Assembly (NCBI RefSeq): GCF_900187375.1
Contig: NZ_FYEW01000002.1
Span: 620,001-684,000 of the forward strand
DNA: 64,000 bases
Direction of reading: 5' to 3'
Origin: Hymenobacter gelipurpurascens
GTDB lineage: Bacteria > Bacteroidota > Bacteroidia > Cytophagales > Hymenobacteraceae
Shown: piece after piece, positions 19,578 through 28,499 of the stretch
How the letters are laid out: every line of letters begins with the position of its first letter
Position numbering within the stretch: the stretch's first letter is position 1
The notes under the pieces: model-generated
What the model saw: only the letters and a program-made list of their open reading frames with translations
The model's database searches: none
Told to the model about the DNA's origin: nothing
Position numbers and translations under genes: made by a program

Positions 19578-20186
19578 TTAACCGTTAAATACTTGGGAGA
19601 GAGTAATGCCACGAGCCTGTGCGATCTGCATAGGATCACGCATTTTCAGAAGAGCATCAAAGGTTGCCTTAACCACGTTGTGTGGGTTAGAAGAACCCTT
19701 AGATTTTGCAAGCACATCTTTGATACCAGCGCTTTCAAAAACGGCGCGCATAGCACCACCTGCAATTACACCAGTACCAGCGGCTGCCGGCTGAACCAGC
19801 ACAAAACCACCCGAGTACTTACCTTCCATCACGTGAGGAACAGTGTGCTTATACAGCGGCACTTTCACGAGATTTTTCTTAGCGTCGTCAATGCCTTTAG
19901 CAATAGCGTCCGTTACTTCATTGGCTTTGCCTAGGCCATAGCCAACAGTGCCGTTGCCGTCACCTACTACTACAATAGCCGAGAAGCTGAAGCGACGACC
20001 GCCTTTTACTACTTTGGCTACGCGGTTGATAGCAACAACTTTTTCTTTGAGATCGGAATCACCAGTGCGCGACTGGTCATTGTTACGGTCATTGCCGCGA
20101 CGGTCATTGCCACCACCACGACGGTCATTGCCACCGCCACGGTTATCGCCGCTACCACCACGAGGGCCGTTGTTAAATTCTGCCAT
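19578..20186 (-). CDS. rpsE: 30S ribosomal protein S5 with RGG-type N-terminal extension
   Basis: A 202-aa S5. The normal protein starts near residue 46 ([35 protein letters not shown]); [10 protein letters not shown] and the C-terminal S5 domain follow. Before it comes a low-complexity stretch of about 44 residues, rich in Gly/Asn/Asp/Arg with repeated GGGNDRR units. The E. coli protein lacks this. S5 lies at the mRNA entry channel and influences decoding fidelity. The extension is encoded by imperfect tandem repeats. Confidence 0.97.
   Translation of the reverse strand: MAEFNNGPRGGSGDNRGGGNDRRGGGNDRRGNDRNNDQSRTGDSDLKEKVVAINRVAKVVKGGRRFSFSAIVVVGDGNGTVGYGLGKANEVTDAIAKGIDDAKKNLVKVPLYKHTVPHVMEGKYSGGFVLVQPAAAGTGVIAGGAMRAVFESAGIKDVLAKSKGSSNPHNVVKATFDALLKMRDPMQIAQARGITLSQVFNG
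20080..20168. repeat. Tandem repeats encoding the S5 N-terminal extension
   Basis: ACGGTCATTGCC recurs at 20085, 20100 and 20121 with CCACCACCACG-type spacers, giving 15- and 21-bp periods that keep the reading frame. Confidence 0.75.
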
Positions 20187-20192
20187 GATGAT

Positions 20193-20543
20193 TTAGAAAT
20201 TGAGGCCGCCTTCGCGGGCTCCTTCTGCCAATGATTTTACGCGGCCGTGGTAGAGGTAACCGGAACGGTCAAATACCACTTTCGAAATTCCTTTTCCTGT
20301 AGCACGGGCAGCAAGTTCTTTGCCGACTGCGGCAGCGAGGGCTACTCCGTTGCCCCCTTCCACCGAAACGTGCTTCGAGGAAGCAGACGCCAACGTGTGA
20401 CCTGTCGTGTCGTCAATAATCTGAGCATAGATGCCCGTATTGCTGCGAAATACCGACAAACGCGGACGCTCGGACGTGCCAGCCACCTTGGTGCGGATGA
20501 TGCGCTGGATCCGTTTTCTTCTAGTTGCTTTATCGAAAGCCAT
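20193..20543 (-). CDS. rplR: 50S ribosomal protein L18
   Basis: A 116-aa L18 with [28 protein letters not shown], then TLASASSKH and [28 protein letters not shown]. It binds 5S rRNA. It starts 9 nt after rplF and ends 6 nt before rpsE. Confidence 0.98.
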   Translation of the reverse strand: MAFDKATRRKRIQRIIRTKVAGTSERPRLSVFRSNTGIYAQIIDDTTGHTLASASSKHVSVEGGNGVALAAAVGKELAARATGKGISKVVFDRSGYLYHGRVKSLAEGAREGGLNF

Positions 20544-20552
20544 GGTGTGATG

Positions 20553-21107
20553 TTATTTCGAAGCCGTTTTACCAGCCTTACGACGAATTTGCTCACCCAC
20601 GAAGCGCACGCCTTTGCCTTTGTAAGGCTCAACTTTGCGCAACGAGCGAATCTTGGCGGCCACTTGGCCTAGCAGTTGCTTATCAATGCTAGTCAGCGTA
20701 ACGATAGGGTTTTTACCCTTTTCAGTTACTGCCGTTGCAGTTACTTCTTTAGGCAGAGCCAAGAAGATATTATGCGAGTAACCTAACGAGAGCTCAAGGG
20801 TTGTGCCAGCCATAGCGGCTTTGTAACCTACACCTACCAGTTCCAGTTTCTCCTCCAAACCGTTGCTAACACCGCTGATAGCGTTGTTGAGCAATGAGCG
20901 GTACAGGCCATGCATAGCCTTGTGACGCTTCTGTTCGGTTGGGCGTGATACCACCAGCTGACCATCTTCGGTAGCTACGGTGATGTCTCGGTCAACTGGA
21001 ACCACTAAAGTGCCTTTTGGGCCCTTCACGGTTACCGTGTTTTCGTTGCTCACTTCAACCTGCACGTTGGCGGGCAGGCTGATGGGCAGTTTACCAATGC
21101 GTGACAT
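20553..21107 (-). CDS. rplF: 50S ribosomal protein L6
   Basis: A 184-aa L6: MSRIGKLPISLPANVQVEVS, YRSLLNNAISGVSNGLEEKLELVGVGYKA and the C-terminal signature PYKGKGVRFVGEQIRRKAGK. It lies near the GTPase-associated centre. Ordered rpsH-rplF-rplR as expected. Confidence 0.98.
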   Translation of the reverse strand: MSRIGKLPISLPANVQVEVSNENTVTVKGPKGTLVVPVDRDITVATEDGQLVVSRPTEQKRHKAMHGLYRSLLNNAISGVSNGLEEKLELVGVGYKAAMAGTTLELSLGYSHNIFLALPKEVTATAVTEKGKNPIVTLTSIDKQLLGQVAAKIRSLRKVEPYKGKGVRFVGEQIRRKAGKTASK

Positions 21108-21127
21108 AGTCTCGTTTTCCTTTCAGA

Positions 21128-21526
21128 TTAGTAGACGTAGCACAGCACTTCGCCGCCCACGTTCTCGGCTTTCGCCTCTTTCTCTGTCATTACGCCCTTC
21201 GACGTCGACAGAATTGCAACACCCAAACCGCTCAGTACACGGGGAAGGTTTTCTACGTGAGCATACTTACGCAGGCCAGGCGTGCTTACACGCTCCAGCT
21301 TTGTGATAGCAGGCTGCTTAGTAGCAGGGTTATACTTCAGCGCGATTTTGATCGTGCCTTGTACTGCGCTGTCATCAAAACGGTAGCTCTGAATGTAGCC
21401 CTTCTTATAGAGTACCTTCGTAATCTCCTTTTTGATGTTGCTGGCCGGGATTTCTACTACCCGGTGGTTTGCCTTGATGGCATTGCGTACCCGGGTCAGG
21501 TAGTCGGCAATTGGATCTGTATTCAT
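21128..21526 (-). CDS. rpsH: 30S ribosomal protein S8
   Basis: A 132-aa S8 from the ATG at 21526: MNTDPIADYLTRVRNAIKANH, YKKGYIQSYRF and the end GVMTEKEAKAENVGGEVLCYVY. S8 is a primary 16S binder and the repressor of the spc operon in E. coli. The frame is open 13 codons further upstream, but that part lies across the promoter-like element at 21563-21571 and is unlike S8. A hairpin and a TATCTTTGC element precede it. Confidence 0.98.
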   Translation of the reverse strand: MNTDPIADYLTRVRNAIKANHRVVEIPASNIKKEITKVLYKKGYIQSYRFDDSAVQGTIKIALKYNPATKQPAITKLERVSTPGLRKYAHVENLPRVLSGLGVAILSTSKGVMTEKEAKAENVGGEVLCYVY

Positions 21527-21562
21527 TTCTGTAGAAAAGAGGCGCCCATTTTTAGGGAGCCG

Positions 21563-21571
21563 CAAAGATAG
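21563..21571 (-). promoter_or_regulatory. Internal promoter of the rpsH segment
   Basis: Minus-strand TATCTTTGC fully matches the -7 consensus TAnnTTTGC, 37 nt before the rpsH start. No clear -33 element because the upstream DNA is the 21572-21610 hairpin. Confidence 0.6.
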
Positions 21572-21610
21572 GAAAATTTCGCCGCCACGGAAAGTGGCGA
21601 CGAAATTTTC
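21572..21610 (-). terminator. Hairpin between rpsN and rpsH
   Basis: GAAAATTTCG-c-CGCCAC / GTGGCG-a-CGAAATTTTC, 16 paired bases with a GGAAA loop, immediately upstream of a -7 element. The A/T-rich base of the stem could serve as the U-tract of a terminator; it may alternatively be a leader or operator. Confidence 0.55.
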
Positions 21611-21717
21611 GGTTAAGACTACTCGGCTCGACTTATTTAGGCTCGGCCAATGGTTTCTTTCGGCAACCTGCCAAATGATGCTGTTTGATGAAATTCATTC
21701 GACAGCAAATAACTGTT

Positions 21718-21987
21718 TTACCAGCTAGACTTCGTTACACCGGGAATCTTACCGGCTAAAGCCATTTCGCGGAAACGCACACGGCTGATACCGAATTTAC
21801 GCATATAACCACGAGGACGGCCGTCGATCTTGTCACGATTGTGCAGACGCACAGGCGATGAGTTACGGGGCAGCTTGTCCAGACCTTCGAGGTCGCCGGC
21901 AGCTTTGAGGGCCTTACGCTTCTCAGCGTAGCGAGCAACCATTGCGATGCGCTTCCGCTCGCGGGCTTTGATGGATTCCTTAGCCAT
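21718..21987 (-). CDS. rpsN: 30S ribosomal protein S14
   Basis: An 89-aa S14 of the zinc-free (C-minus) type: [62 protein letters not shown], and the end [11 protein letters not shown]. Its start shares one base with the rplE stop (TAATG), suggesting translational coupling. A 191-nt gap with a hairpin and promoter follows before rpsH. Confidence 0.98.
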   Translation of the reverse strand: MAKESIKARERKRIAMVARYAEKRKALKAAGDLEGLDKLPRNSSPVRLHNRDKIDGRPRGYMRKFGISRVRFREMALAGKIPGVTKSSW

Positions 21988-22541
21988 TAGCTTTGTTTCT
22001 TAGCGTTAGCGAACGGCATACCGAAAGCTTTCAGCAGCTCATAGCTCTGCTCGTCGTTTTCAGCGGTCGTTACGAAGGTGATGTCCATACCCGAAATCGA
22101 TTTGATCTTATCGATCGAGATTTCTGGGAAAATGATTTGCTCTTTGATGCCCAAGGTATAGTTACCACGGCCATCGAAGCCTTTATCGTTAATGCCTTTG
22201 AAGTCACGAACGCGGGGCAGAGCTACTGTCAACAGACGGTCCAGGAATTCGTACATCTGCTCGCCACGTAGGGTAACACGTGCGCCGATAGGCATACCCT
22301 CACGCAGCTTGAAGTTTGAAACCGAACGCTTAGCGATGGTAGGGACAGCCTTCTGACCAGTGATAGTCGTCAGCTCATCTACACCATTGTCAACAAGCTT
22401 CTTGTCAGCAACAGCTGCACCAATACCGCGGTTGATGCAGATTTTGGTGATGCGCGGTACTTGCATGATGCTCTTGAACTGGAATTTCTCCTGGAGCGCT
22501 GGTACTACTTCTTTTTTGTATTTGTCTTTGAGTCGAGCCAT
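21987..22541 (-). CDS. rplE: 50S ribosomal protein L5
   Basis: A 184-aa L5: [63 protein letters not shown] and [23 protein letters not shown]. It binds 5S rRNA in the central protuberance. Confidence 0.98.
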   Translation of the reverse strand: MARLKDKYKKEVVPALQEKFQFKSIMQVPRITKICINRGIGAAVADKKLVDNGVDELTTITGQKAVPTIAKRSVSNFKLREGMPIGARVTLRGEQMYEFLDRLLTVALPRVRDFKGINDKGFDGRGNYTLGIKEQIIFPEISIDKIKSISGMDITFVTTAENDEQSYELLKAFGMPFANAKKQS

Positions 22542-22555
22542 GGTCGTAGAGCGGA

Positions 22556-22819
22556 TTAGGCGTTCGTCGAATCAGCACGCTTCACGTTGCTCACGTGAAT
22601 AGGTGACTCGATCTTGGTGATGCCGCCCTGGGGATTCTTAGCACTAGGCTTGTTGTGCTTAGTGACCAGGTTTAGGCCTTCCACGATAACACGCTGCGTA
22701 GAACGGTTCACCGACTTAATTACACCGGTTTTACCTTTCTCGTCGCCGGCAATCACCAGAACGGTGTCACCAGTCTTCACATGCAGTTTCGCGGGCGTTG
22801 CTTTCGTTTTCGTTGCCAT
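22556..22819 (-). CDS. rplX: 50S ribosomal protein L24
   Basis: An 87-aa L24 with a KOW motif ([22 protein letters not shown]) and [34 protein letters not shown]. It stops at KRADSTNA soon after the VSNV strand, so the C-terminal 20 or so residues found in E. coli L24 (104 aa) are missing. The stop is clean and the gene sits normally between rplN and rplE, so I read it as a natural short form. Confidence 0.95.
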   Translation of the reverse strand: MATKTKATPAKLHVKTGDTVLVIAGDEKGKTGVIKSVNRSTQRVIVEGLNLVTKHNKPSAKNPQGGITKIESPIHVSNVKRADSTNA

Positions 22820-22822
22820 TGC

Positions 22823-23191
22823 TTAGAGAACTTCAGGAGCCAGCGAAACGATCTTCATGAACTGCTTCTCGCGAAGTTCACGGGCCACGGGGCCGAAGAT
22901 GCGGGTACCGCGGGGCTCGTCGTTATTGTTGAGCAGTACAGCGGCGTTGTCGTCGAAACGAATATAGGAACCGTCCTTACGACGTACTTCCTTCTTCGTG
23001 CGAACTACAACAGCCTTCGATACAGTGCCTTTTTTGGCGTTGCCGGAAGGAATAGCCGACTTGATTGCTACTACAATCTTGTCGCCTACGCTGGCGTATT
23101 TCTTGCCCGTGCCACCGAGGACACGAATGCAGAGAACTTCTTTGGCGCCGCTGTTATCAGCGACGGTCAGACGGGATTCTTGCTGTATCAT
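22823..23191 (-). CDS. rplN: 50S ribosomal protein L14
   Basis: A 122-aa L14: [74 protein letters not shown]. It contributes to intersubunit bridges. It starts 1 nt after the rpsQ stop. Confidence 0.98.
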   Translation of the reverse strand: MIQQESRLTVADNSGAKEVLCIRVLGGTGKKYASVGDKIVVAIKSAIPSGNAKKGTVSKAVVVRTKKEVRRKDGSYIRFDDNAAVLLNNNDEPRGTRIFGPVARELREKQFMKIVSLAPEVL

Positions 23192-23192
23192 C

Positions 23193-23483
23193 TTATTTGG
23201 CGCGTTCTACAATTTCTACCAGTCTCCACCGCTTGTTCTTGCTCAGCGGACGGGTCGACATGATGCGAACCGTATCGCCTTCGCCGCATTCGTTGTTCTC
23301 GTCGTGAGCCATAAACTTGGTCGACTTGGTAACGAACTTGCCGTAGATCGGGTGTTTCATTTTGCTTTCCACTACTACCGTGATGGACTTATCCATCTTG
23401 GAGGAGGAAACGCGGCCGATGATTTCTTTACGCAGGTTCCGCTCGGTTGCGGTCGTTGCCTGCTGTTCTTCGTTGCTTGCCAT
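23193..23483 (-). CDS. rpsQ: 30S ribosomal protein S17
   Basis: A 96-aa S17 with an OB fold: [37 protein letters not shown], then [40 protein letters not shown] 13-residue polar N-terminal extension ([13 protein letters not shown]) precedes the fold. Confidence 0.98.
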   Translation of the reverse strand: MASNEEQQATTATERNLRKEIIGRVSSSKMDKSITVVVESKMKHPIYGKFVTKSTKFMAHDENNECGEGDTVRIMSTRPLSKNKRWRLVEIVERAK

Positions 23484-23485
23484 CG

Positions 23486-23698
23486 TTAGTTAGCAGTGTT
23501 AGTTGCCTGCTCGTTCTCGCGACGCTTCAACTCGGTCAGCAGACGGGCGACATTTTTGCGGGCATGCTTCAGACGAATCGGATTCTCCAGGGGAGAAATA
23601 GCGTGCGCAAAACGCATGCTCTGACCGTTGGTCTGTTCAGCTTTGATCTGATTTTTGAGGTCCTCCAGAGAGAGGGCGCGGATTTCAGCGTTCTTCAT
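23486..23698 (-). CDS. rpmC: 50S ribosomal protein L29
   Basis: A 70-aa, mostly helical L29: [22 protein letters not shown] and the conserved [24 protein letters not shown]. It sits by the exit tunnel, near the SRP and trigger-factor site. It starts 1 nt after rplP. Confidence 0.98.
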   Translation of the reverse strand: MKNAEIRALSLEDLKNQIKAEQTNGQSMRFAHAISPLENPIRLKHARKNVARLLTELKRRENEQATNTAN

Positions 23699-23699
23699 C

Positions 23700-24125
23700 T
23701 TACTTGCTTTCTACGTAGTCGCGACGAACAACAAATGAAGTCCGAACCGGCAGCTTCTGAGCGGCCAGACGCAGCGACTCTTGTGCTACTTCTAGGCTAA
23801 CGCCATCTGATTCGAACATGATGGTACCGGGCTTAACTACGGCCACCCAATACTCGGGCGAACCTTTACCCTTACCCATCCGCACTTCAGCAGGCTTCTT
23901 AGTGATCGGCTTATCAGGGAAAATGCGGATCCAAACTTGACCTTCGCGTTTCATGGCGCGGGTCATGGCAATACGGGCAGCCTCAATCTGGCGAGCCGTA
24001 ATCCAAGCCTGTTCCAGCGACTTGATAGCGAACGAACCGAAGTCAATGGAGCTGCCGCGATGGGCTAGGCCATGCACGCGACCCTTTTGCATCTTGCGAT
24101 ACTTGGTCCTTTTCGGTTGTAACAT
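23700..24125 (-). CDS. rplP: 50S ribosomal protein L16
   Basis: A 141-aa L16: [56 protein letters not shown] and [20 protein letters not shown]. It binds at the base of the central protuberance, near the A-site tRNA. Confidence 0.98.
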   Translation of the reverse strand: MLQPKRTKYRKMQKGRVHGLAHRGSSIDFGSFAIKSLEQAWITARQIEAARIAMTRAMKREGQVWIRIFPDKPITKKPAEVRMGKGKGSPEYWVAVVKPGTIMFESDGVSLEVAQESLRLAAQKLPVRTSFVVRRDYVESK

Positions 24126-24164
24126 GAGATATCTTGAATTGAAATTCGGGGAAAGAGAAAAAGG

Positions 24165-25028
24165 CTAGCGACGGGGAGCACCGCCACCCTGGCCACCACG
24201 GTTTGGAGCACCGCCGCCACCGCGACGCTGTCCACCTGCACCTTGGCCACCACGGTTATCACCGCCACGGCCTTCGCCACCACGGTCGTTGCGGTCACGA
24301 CGAGGACCACGGTCACCACCACGGTCATTACGTGGACCACGGTCGCCACCACGGCTGTCGTTACCTTGGTTAGCAGGAACCTGGTTTGGCGACAGGTCGG
24401 GCTTGCCGAACACTTCACCACGCATTACCCACACCTTGATACCGATTTTACCATACACGGTCTGAGCTTCCGACAGAGCATAGTCGATGTCAGCGCGCAG
24501 CGTGTGAAGCGGAGTGCGGCCTTCTTTGTACTGCTCGGAACGAGCAATCTCAGCACCGCCCAAACGGCCACCGCACTGAATCTTGATGCCTTCGGCACCA
24601 ACGCGGATAGCAGCCTGGATGGCCATCTTCATAGCGCGACGGAACGAGATACGAGCCTGTAGCTGCTGAGCAATGCTCTCACCTACCAGTTTCGCGTCGA
24701 GTTCAGGACGCTTAATTTCAAAGATATTGATCTGAACGTCTTTGCCAGTGATCTGCTTCAGCTCGTCTTTGATCTTGTCAACTTCAGCACCGCCCTTACC
24801 GATTACTACACCCGGACGAGCCGTGTTGATAGTGATAGTGACACGCTTCAGTGTACGCTCGATAACGATGCGGCTGATGCCACCCTTCGGGATACGAGCG
24901 TTGATGTATTTGCGGATTTTCTCGTCCTCCACCAGTTTGTCGGCAAAGTCCTTGCCGCCGTACCAGTTCGAGTCCCATCCTTTGATGACGCCCAAACGGA
25001 AGCCAACCGGATTTACTTTCTGTCCCAT
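24165..25028 (-). CDS. rpsC: 30S ribosomal protein S3 with RGG-type C-terminal tail
   Basis: A 287-aa S3. The standard body (1-215) has [28 protein letters not shown], the KH-domain [14 protein letters not shown] and [15 protein letters not shown]. About 70 further residues follow, almost entirely Gly, Arg, Asp and Asn in repeated [23 protein letters not shown] units. The E. coli protein has 233 aa. S3 lies at the mRNA entry site and has helicase activity with S4 and S5; an RGG tail could contact RNA (inference). Confidence 0.97.
   Translation of the reverse strand: MGQKVNPVGFRLGVIKGWDSNWYGGKDFADKLVEDEKIRKYINARIPKGGISRIVIERTLKRVTITINTARPGVVIGKGGAEVDKIKDELKQITGKDVQINIFEIKRPELDAKLVGESIAQQLQARISFRRAMKMAIQAAIRVGAEGIKIQCGGRLGGAEIARSEQYKEGRTPLHTLRADIDYALSEAQTVYGKIGIKVWVMRGEVFGKPDLSPNQVPANQGNDSRGGDRGPRNDRGGDRGPRRDRNDRGGEGRGGDNRGGQGAGGQRRGGGGAPNRGGQGGGAPRR
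24180..24365. repeat. Repetitive DNA encoding the S3 RGG tail
   Basis: Irregular 9-21-bp units such as CCACCACGGTC and GGACCACGGTC recur throughout, in frame with the S3 C-terminus. Confidence 0.7.
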
Positions 25029-25033
25029 AGTGC

Positions 25034-25519
25034 TTATGCGGTGGCTTCCGCCGTGGTTTCAGTGGATTTCTTGGCTGCGCTGCTACGACGAGTTTTCTTC
25101 GGAGCGGCTTCAGCAGTAGTGGCGGCGGGCTTGCTCTCAGCAGCCTGCAGAGTGGCAGCTTTGCTACCCAGCGGTACTACTTTAGAATCAATCACCAACG
25201 TCACGTGGTTGCTGCGCTTGCGGATGCGGTGGCCACGACCCTGGGGGGCGGGACGCAGACGCTTCAGCTGACGGCCTTCATCCACGAAAATCTCTTTGAT
25301 ATAGAGGTTCGCATCTTCAATGCGCTCATCCTCGTTCTTCTGCTGCCAGTTGGCCAGAGCCGACAAGAGCAGTTTTTCGATGCGAGCGGCGCCCGAGTTA
25401 GCCTCGAACTTTAGCAGGCCTAGCGCCCGAGTCACTTTCTGACCGCGCACCATGTTGGCTACCATGCGCATCTTGCGAGGCGAGGTAGGCACATTACGGA
25501 GTTTAGCTACTGCTTCCAT
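25034..25519 (-). CDS. rplV: 50S ribosomal protein L22 with C-terminal tail
   Basis: A 161-aa L22 from the ATG at 25519: [33 protein letters not shown], then the tunnel hairpin region [27 protein letters not shown] roughly 45-residue tail of Ala, Lys, Thr and Glu ([20 protein letters not shown]) is added. The L22 loop lines the exit tunnel and is where macrolide-resistance changes occur; the loop here looks ordinary. The frame is open 22 codons further upstream without L22 similarity. Confidence 0.97.
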   Translation of the reverse strand: MEAVAKLRNVPTSPRKMRMVANMVRGQKVTRALGLLKFEANSGAARIEKLLLSALANWQQKNEDERIEDANLYIKEIFVDEGRQLKRLRPAPQGRGHRIRKRSNHVTLVIDSKVVPLGSKAATLQAAESKPAATTAEAAPKKTRRSSAAKKSTETTAEATA

Positions 25520-25520
25520 C

Positions 25521-25799
25521 TTAGCGCTTGCCTTTATCTTTCTTGGCGATATGACCGCGGAAGTTACGAGTAGGAGCAAACTCACCGAGTTTGTGGCCTA
25601 CCATGTTCTCCGTTACATATACCGGGATGAACTTATTGCCGTTGTGAACGGCGAACGTGTGGCCTACGAAGTCCGGAGAAATCATCGAGCGGCGAGACCA
25701 AGTCTTCACCACCGATTTTTTACCGGTTTCTTCCATTGCCGTTACTTTCTTCTCGAGCCGGAAGTCAATGTACGGCCCTTTTTTTAGTGAACGTGCCAT
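25521..25799 (-). CDS. rpsS: 30S ribosomal protein S19
   Basis: A 92-aa S19: [19 protein letters not shown], then [47 protein letters not shown]. It lies in the 30S head and contacts S13. It is spaced 1 nt from rplV and 3 nt from rplB. Confidence 0.98.
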   Translation of the reverse strand: MARSLKKGPYIDFRLEKKVTAMEETGKKSVVKTWSRRSMISPDFVGHTFAVHNGNKFIPVYVTENMVGHKLGEFAPTRNFRGHIAKKDKGKR

Positions 25800-25802
25800 T
25801 GA

Positions 25803-26630
25803 TTACTTCTTGCCTTTGCGGTTAACGATGAGCTGCTCGGAGTACTTGTTCTTGTTGCGGGTCTTCTGACCTTTAGCGAAGATGCCGTTACGGCTACGCG
25901 GGTGACCACCCGACGATTTACCTTCACCACCACCCATTGGGTGATCGACAGGGTTCATTGCAACACCACGAACGCGTGGACGACGACCCAACCAACGGTT
26001 ACGACCGGCTTTGCCGAGACGTACGTTCATGTGGTCACCATTCGACACAGTACCTACTGTAGCCATGCAGGTAACAAGTACCATGCGCATCTCGCCGGAA
26101 GGCAGTTTCAGGGTGGCGTACTTGTCTTCGCGGGCTACCAACTGAGCGTACGTTCCAGCCGACCGAGCCATTGCTGCACCGTTGCCGGGCATCAACTCGA
26201 TGTTGTGGACGATAGTTCCCAGCGGAATCTCGCGGAGGGGAAGGGCATTGCCTACTTCCGGGGCCACACCCGTACCCGACACTACTGTTGCACCTACGGT
26301 AACACCGGCGGGAGCAATAATGTAGCGCTTTTCACCGTCGGCGTAGCTCAGCAGAGCAATACGCGCCGTACGGTTAGGGTCGTACTCAATTGTCTTCACC
26401 GTAGCTGGAACACCAGCTTTGTCACGTTTGAAGTCGATGATACGATACTTGGCTTTATGTCCACCACCGATGTAGCGGTTAGACATTTTGCCCGAGTTGT
26501 TACGGCCACCGGAGTTTTTCATGGGTGCCAACAGCGACTTCTCCGGCGTCGACGAAGTGATTTCGTCGAAGGCCGGTGCAATGCGGAAGCGCTGACCCGG
26601 TGATGTTGGTCTTAGTTTTTTGAGTGCCAT
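25803..26630 (-). CDS. rplB: 50S ribosomal protein L2
   Basis: A 275-aa L2: [50 protein letters not shown], and the peptidyl-transferase-proximal [21 protein letters not shown] with the essential His. A primary 23S rRNA binder. A 40-nt spacer separates it from rplW. Confidence 0.98.
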   Translation of the reverse strand: MALKKLRPTSPGQRFRIAPAFDEITSSTPEKSLLAPMKNSGGRNNSGKMSNRYIGGGHKAKYRIIDFKRDKAGVPATVKTIEYDPNRTARIALLSYADGEKRYIIAPAGVTVGATVVSGTGVAPEVGNALPLREIPLGTIVHNIELMPGNGAAMARSAGTYAQLVAREDKYATLKLPSGEMRMVLVTCMATVGTVSNGDHMNVRLGKAGRNRWLGRRPRVRGVAMNPVDHPMGGGEGKSSGGHPRSRNGIFAKGQKTRNKNKYSEQLIVNRKGKK

Positions 26631-26670
26631 TACTCTAGCTTAGAAAATGCTCTTTGCGAAAAGGCGAGGC

Positions 26671-26958
26671 CTACAGGCCGCTATAGAAGTCGATAACGTC
26701 GCCTTCCTTCACGGTTACCACGGCACGCTTGCCGTGTGCACGACGGCCGGATACTGATCCGCCTTTCGTGAACTTAGATTTCAGCTTGCCGATGGTGCGG
26801 ATCGTACTAATGCCCGTTACCGTTACACCGTACAGTTGCTCAATCTCTTTTTTGATCTGAACCTTGTTAGCGTCAATCGCTACTTCAAAGGCATACTGGC
26901 CTTTTTCGTTCAGAGCCGTGGCCTTCTCGGTCACGATGGGCTTCTTCAGGATGCTCAT
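26671..26958 (-). CDS. rplW: 50S ribosomal protein L23
   Basis: A 95-aa L23: MSILKKPIVTEKATALNEKGQYAFEVAIDANKVQIKKEIEQLYGVTV, ending VTVKEGDVIDFYSGL. It is the docking site for trigger factor and SRP at the tunnel exit. Its ATG shares one base with the rplD stop. Confidence 0.98.
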   Translation of the reverse strand: MSILKKPIVTEKATALNEKGQYAFEVAIDANKVQIKKEIEQLYGVTVTGISTIRTIGKLKSKFTKGGSVSGRRAHGKRAVVTVKEGDVIDFYSGL

Positions 26959-27596
26959 TACTCAGCAGTGGTATAGAGTTGTTCCAATGCCGTCAGGCCA
27001 TCCTCCGACAGCAGCAGCGTGTCGGTGTTCAGCAGATCGTGCGTGTTCAAAGCTACCGGAGTAGAAACACTTACTTTCTGGATGTTGCGGGCCGACAGCA
27101 CCACGTTTTTATCAACTGCGCCCGTTACGAGCAGCGTCTTCTTGCCGTTGTTCAGCTTCAGACCGTTCAGGATGTCTAGGAAATCCTTGGTCTTGGGTGC
27201 CGACAGCGTGATGTTTTCCACCAGCGCTACTTTGCCATCTTTAGCCAAGCTCGAGAGAGCCGACAGACGGGCAAGACGCTTAGTCTTTTTGTTCAGTTTG
27301 AAGCCGTAATCGCGGGGCTGAGGACCGAACATGCGGCCACCACCTACGAATACACCCGACTTCATTGAGCCGGCACGAGCACCACCGGTGCCTTTCTGCT
27401 TCTTTAGTTTCTTGGTAGTGCCGTGCACTTCGTTGCGCTGCTTCGACTTGTGCGTGCCCTGGCGCTGGTTAGCCAAGTACTGCTTCACGTCGAGATACAT
27501 CACGTGCTCGTTCGGCTCCAGACCGAAGATGGCGTCAGACAGGGTAACCTTGCGGCCTGTGTCTTCGCCTTTGATGTTATATACTGACAGTTCCAT
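26958..27596 (-). CDS. rplD: 50S ribosomal protein L4
   Basis: A 212-aa L4: MELSVYNIKGEDTGRKVTL, then the tunnel loop GTKSKQRNEVHG-like region TTKKLKKQKGTGGARAGSMKSGVFVGGGRMFGPQPRDY, and a C-terminal Rossmann-like part. In E. coli L4 represses the S10 operon by binding its leader; here it is transcribed from the rplC segment and no longer directly linked to rpsJ. Confidence 0.98.
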   Translation of the reverse strand: MELSVYNIKGEDTGRKVTLSDAIFGLEPNEHVMYLDVKQYLANQRQGTHKSKQRNEVHGTTKKLKKQKGTGGARAGSMKSGVFVGGGRMFGPQPRDYGFKLNKKTKRLARLSALSSLAKDGKVALVENITLSAPKTKDFLDILNGLKLNNGKKTLLVTGAVDKNVVLSARNIQKVSVSTPVALNTHDLLNTDTLLLSEDGLTALEQLYTTAE

Positions 27597-27604
27597 TTGC
27601 TAGG

Positions 27605-28225
27605 TTATTTTTCCAGGACCACGAAAGAGTTCTTGGCACCGGGAACCGAGCCGCTCACCAGGATGAGGTTTTTGTCGGCTACAACGCGCATTACCTTCAG
27701 GTTTTGCACTTTCACCCGGTCGTTACCCATGCGGCCACCCATGCGCATTCCTTTGAATACGCGCGAAGGCCATGAGCAGGCACCGATAGAACCGGGGTGA
27801 CGCAGACGGTTGTGCTGACCGTGAGTCTGGCCACCAACACCGGCAAAGTTGTAGCGTTTCACAACGCCCTGGAAACCTTTACCTTTTGAGGTACCAACTA
27901 CGTCAACGAATTCGCCTTCCTCGAAAAGAGTAGCGTCGATGGTAGCGCCAGCGGCGAAATTGGCAACCTCGTCGGTACGGAACTCAACGAGTTTTTTCTT
28001 GGGGGTGGTTCCGGCTTTAGCGAAGTGACCAGCCATTGCTTTGGTGGTATTCTTTGCTTTTTTCTCGCCGTAGCCGAGCTGGATGGCCGTATAGCCGTCC
28101 GTTTCGATGGTCTTAACCTGCGTCACTACGCACGGACCCGCTTCAATGAGCGTGCAGGGAATATTCTTCCCGTCCGGAGTGAAGAGGCTTGTCATACCGA
28201 TTTTTTTACCGATGATGCCAGGCAT
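27605..28225 (-). CDS. rplC: 50S ribosomal protein L3
   Basis: A 206-aa L3: [39 protein letters not shown], then [23 protein letters not shown] and [36 protein letters not shown]. First gene of the rplC-rplD-rplW-rplB segment. Its own TAnnTTTGC promoter and a leader hairpin lie upstream because an unrelated gene separates it from rpsJ. Confidence 0.98.
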   Translation of the reverse strand: MPGIIGKKIGMTSLFTPDGKNIPCTLIEAGPCVVTQVKTIETDGYTAIQLGYGEKKAKNTTKAMAGHFAKAGTTPKKKLVEFRTDEVANFAAGATIDATLFEEGEFVDVVGTSKGKGFQGVVKRYNFAGVGGQTHGQHNRLRHPGSIGACSWPSRVFKGMRMGGRMGNDRVKVQNLKVMRVVADKNLILVSGSVPGAKNSFVVLEK

Positions 28226-28255
28226 TCGATTGGGGTTTTAGAAAAAGACACACTT

Positions 28256-28278
28256 GAAAACGCCCGAGTGGCGTTTTC
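28256..28278 (-). promoter_or_regulatory. 5' leader hairpin of the rplC transcript
   Basis: Perfect 9-bp arms (GAAAACGCC / GGCGTTTTC) with a 5-nt loop, just downstream of the -7 element at 28298-28290, so the stem would lie at the very 5' end of the mRNA. It could stabilise the RNA or regulate it. Confidence 0.5.
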
Positions 28279-28289
28279 GGAAATGGAGT

Positions 28290-28298
28290 GCAAAGCTA
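28290..28298 (-). promoter_or_regulatory. Promoter of the rplC operon
   Basis: Minus-strand TAGCTTTGC, a full match to TAnnTTTGC, 65 nt before rplC. No convincing -33 element. Confidence 0.65.
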
Positions 28299-28499
28299 GG
28301 AAATTGTTTGGTAGTAAGCTACCTGTGTTTCGAAATATTTTAAAACTCACTTGGTTAGCTTCTCTCCATTTTACTCTCTTGCAAATCAGCGGCTTCTTGA
28401 ATTGAGTTGCATACCCCTATCTTATTCTGTCTTTATAGGCTCAACTAGATATCCCTCCTAATATTCTAGCGGGGTCATTCGCTGTTATCGGAGAGTGGC

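Noticed and set aside
20080..20168. Repeats in rpsE as a frameshift or assembly artefact
   Set aside because: Every unit is a multiple of 3 bp and the frame runs intact into a normal S5 protein.
22556..22819. rplX as a truncated pseudogene
   Set aside because: The KOW domain and the SNV strand are intact, the stop is clean, and spacing to rplN and rplE is normal; a short natural form is more likely.
24180..24365. Regular short repeats that might be a CRISPR array
   Set aside because: Units are 9-21 bp, irregular and in frame with the S3 tail; there are no unique spacers and no cas genes.
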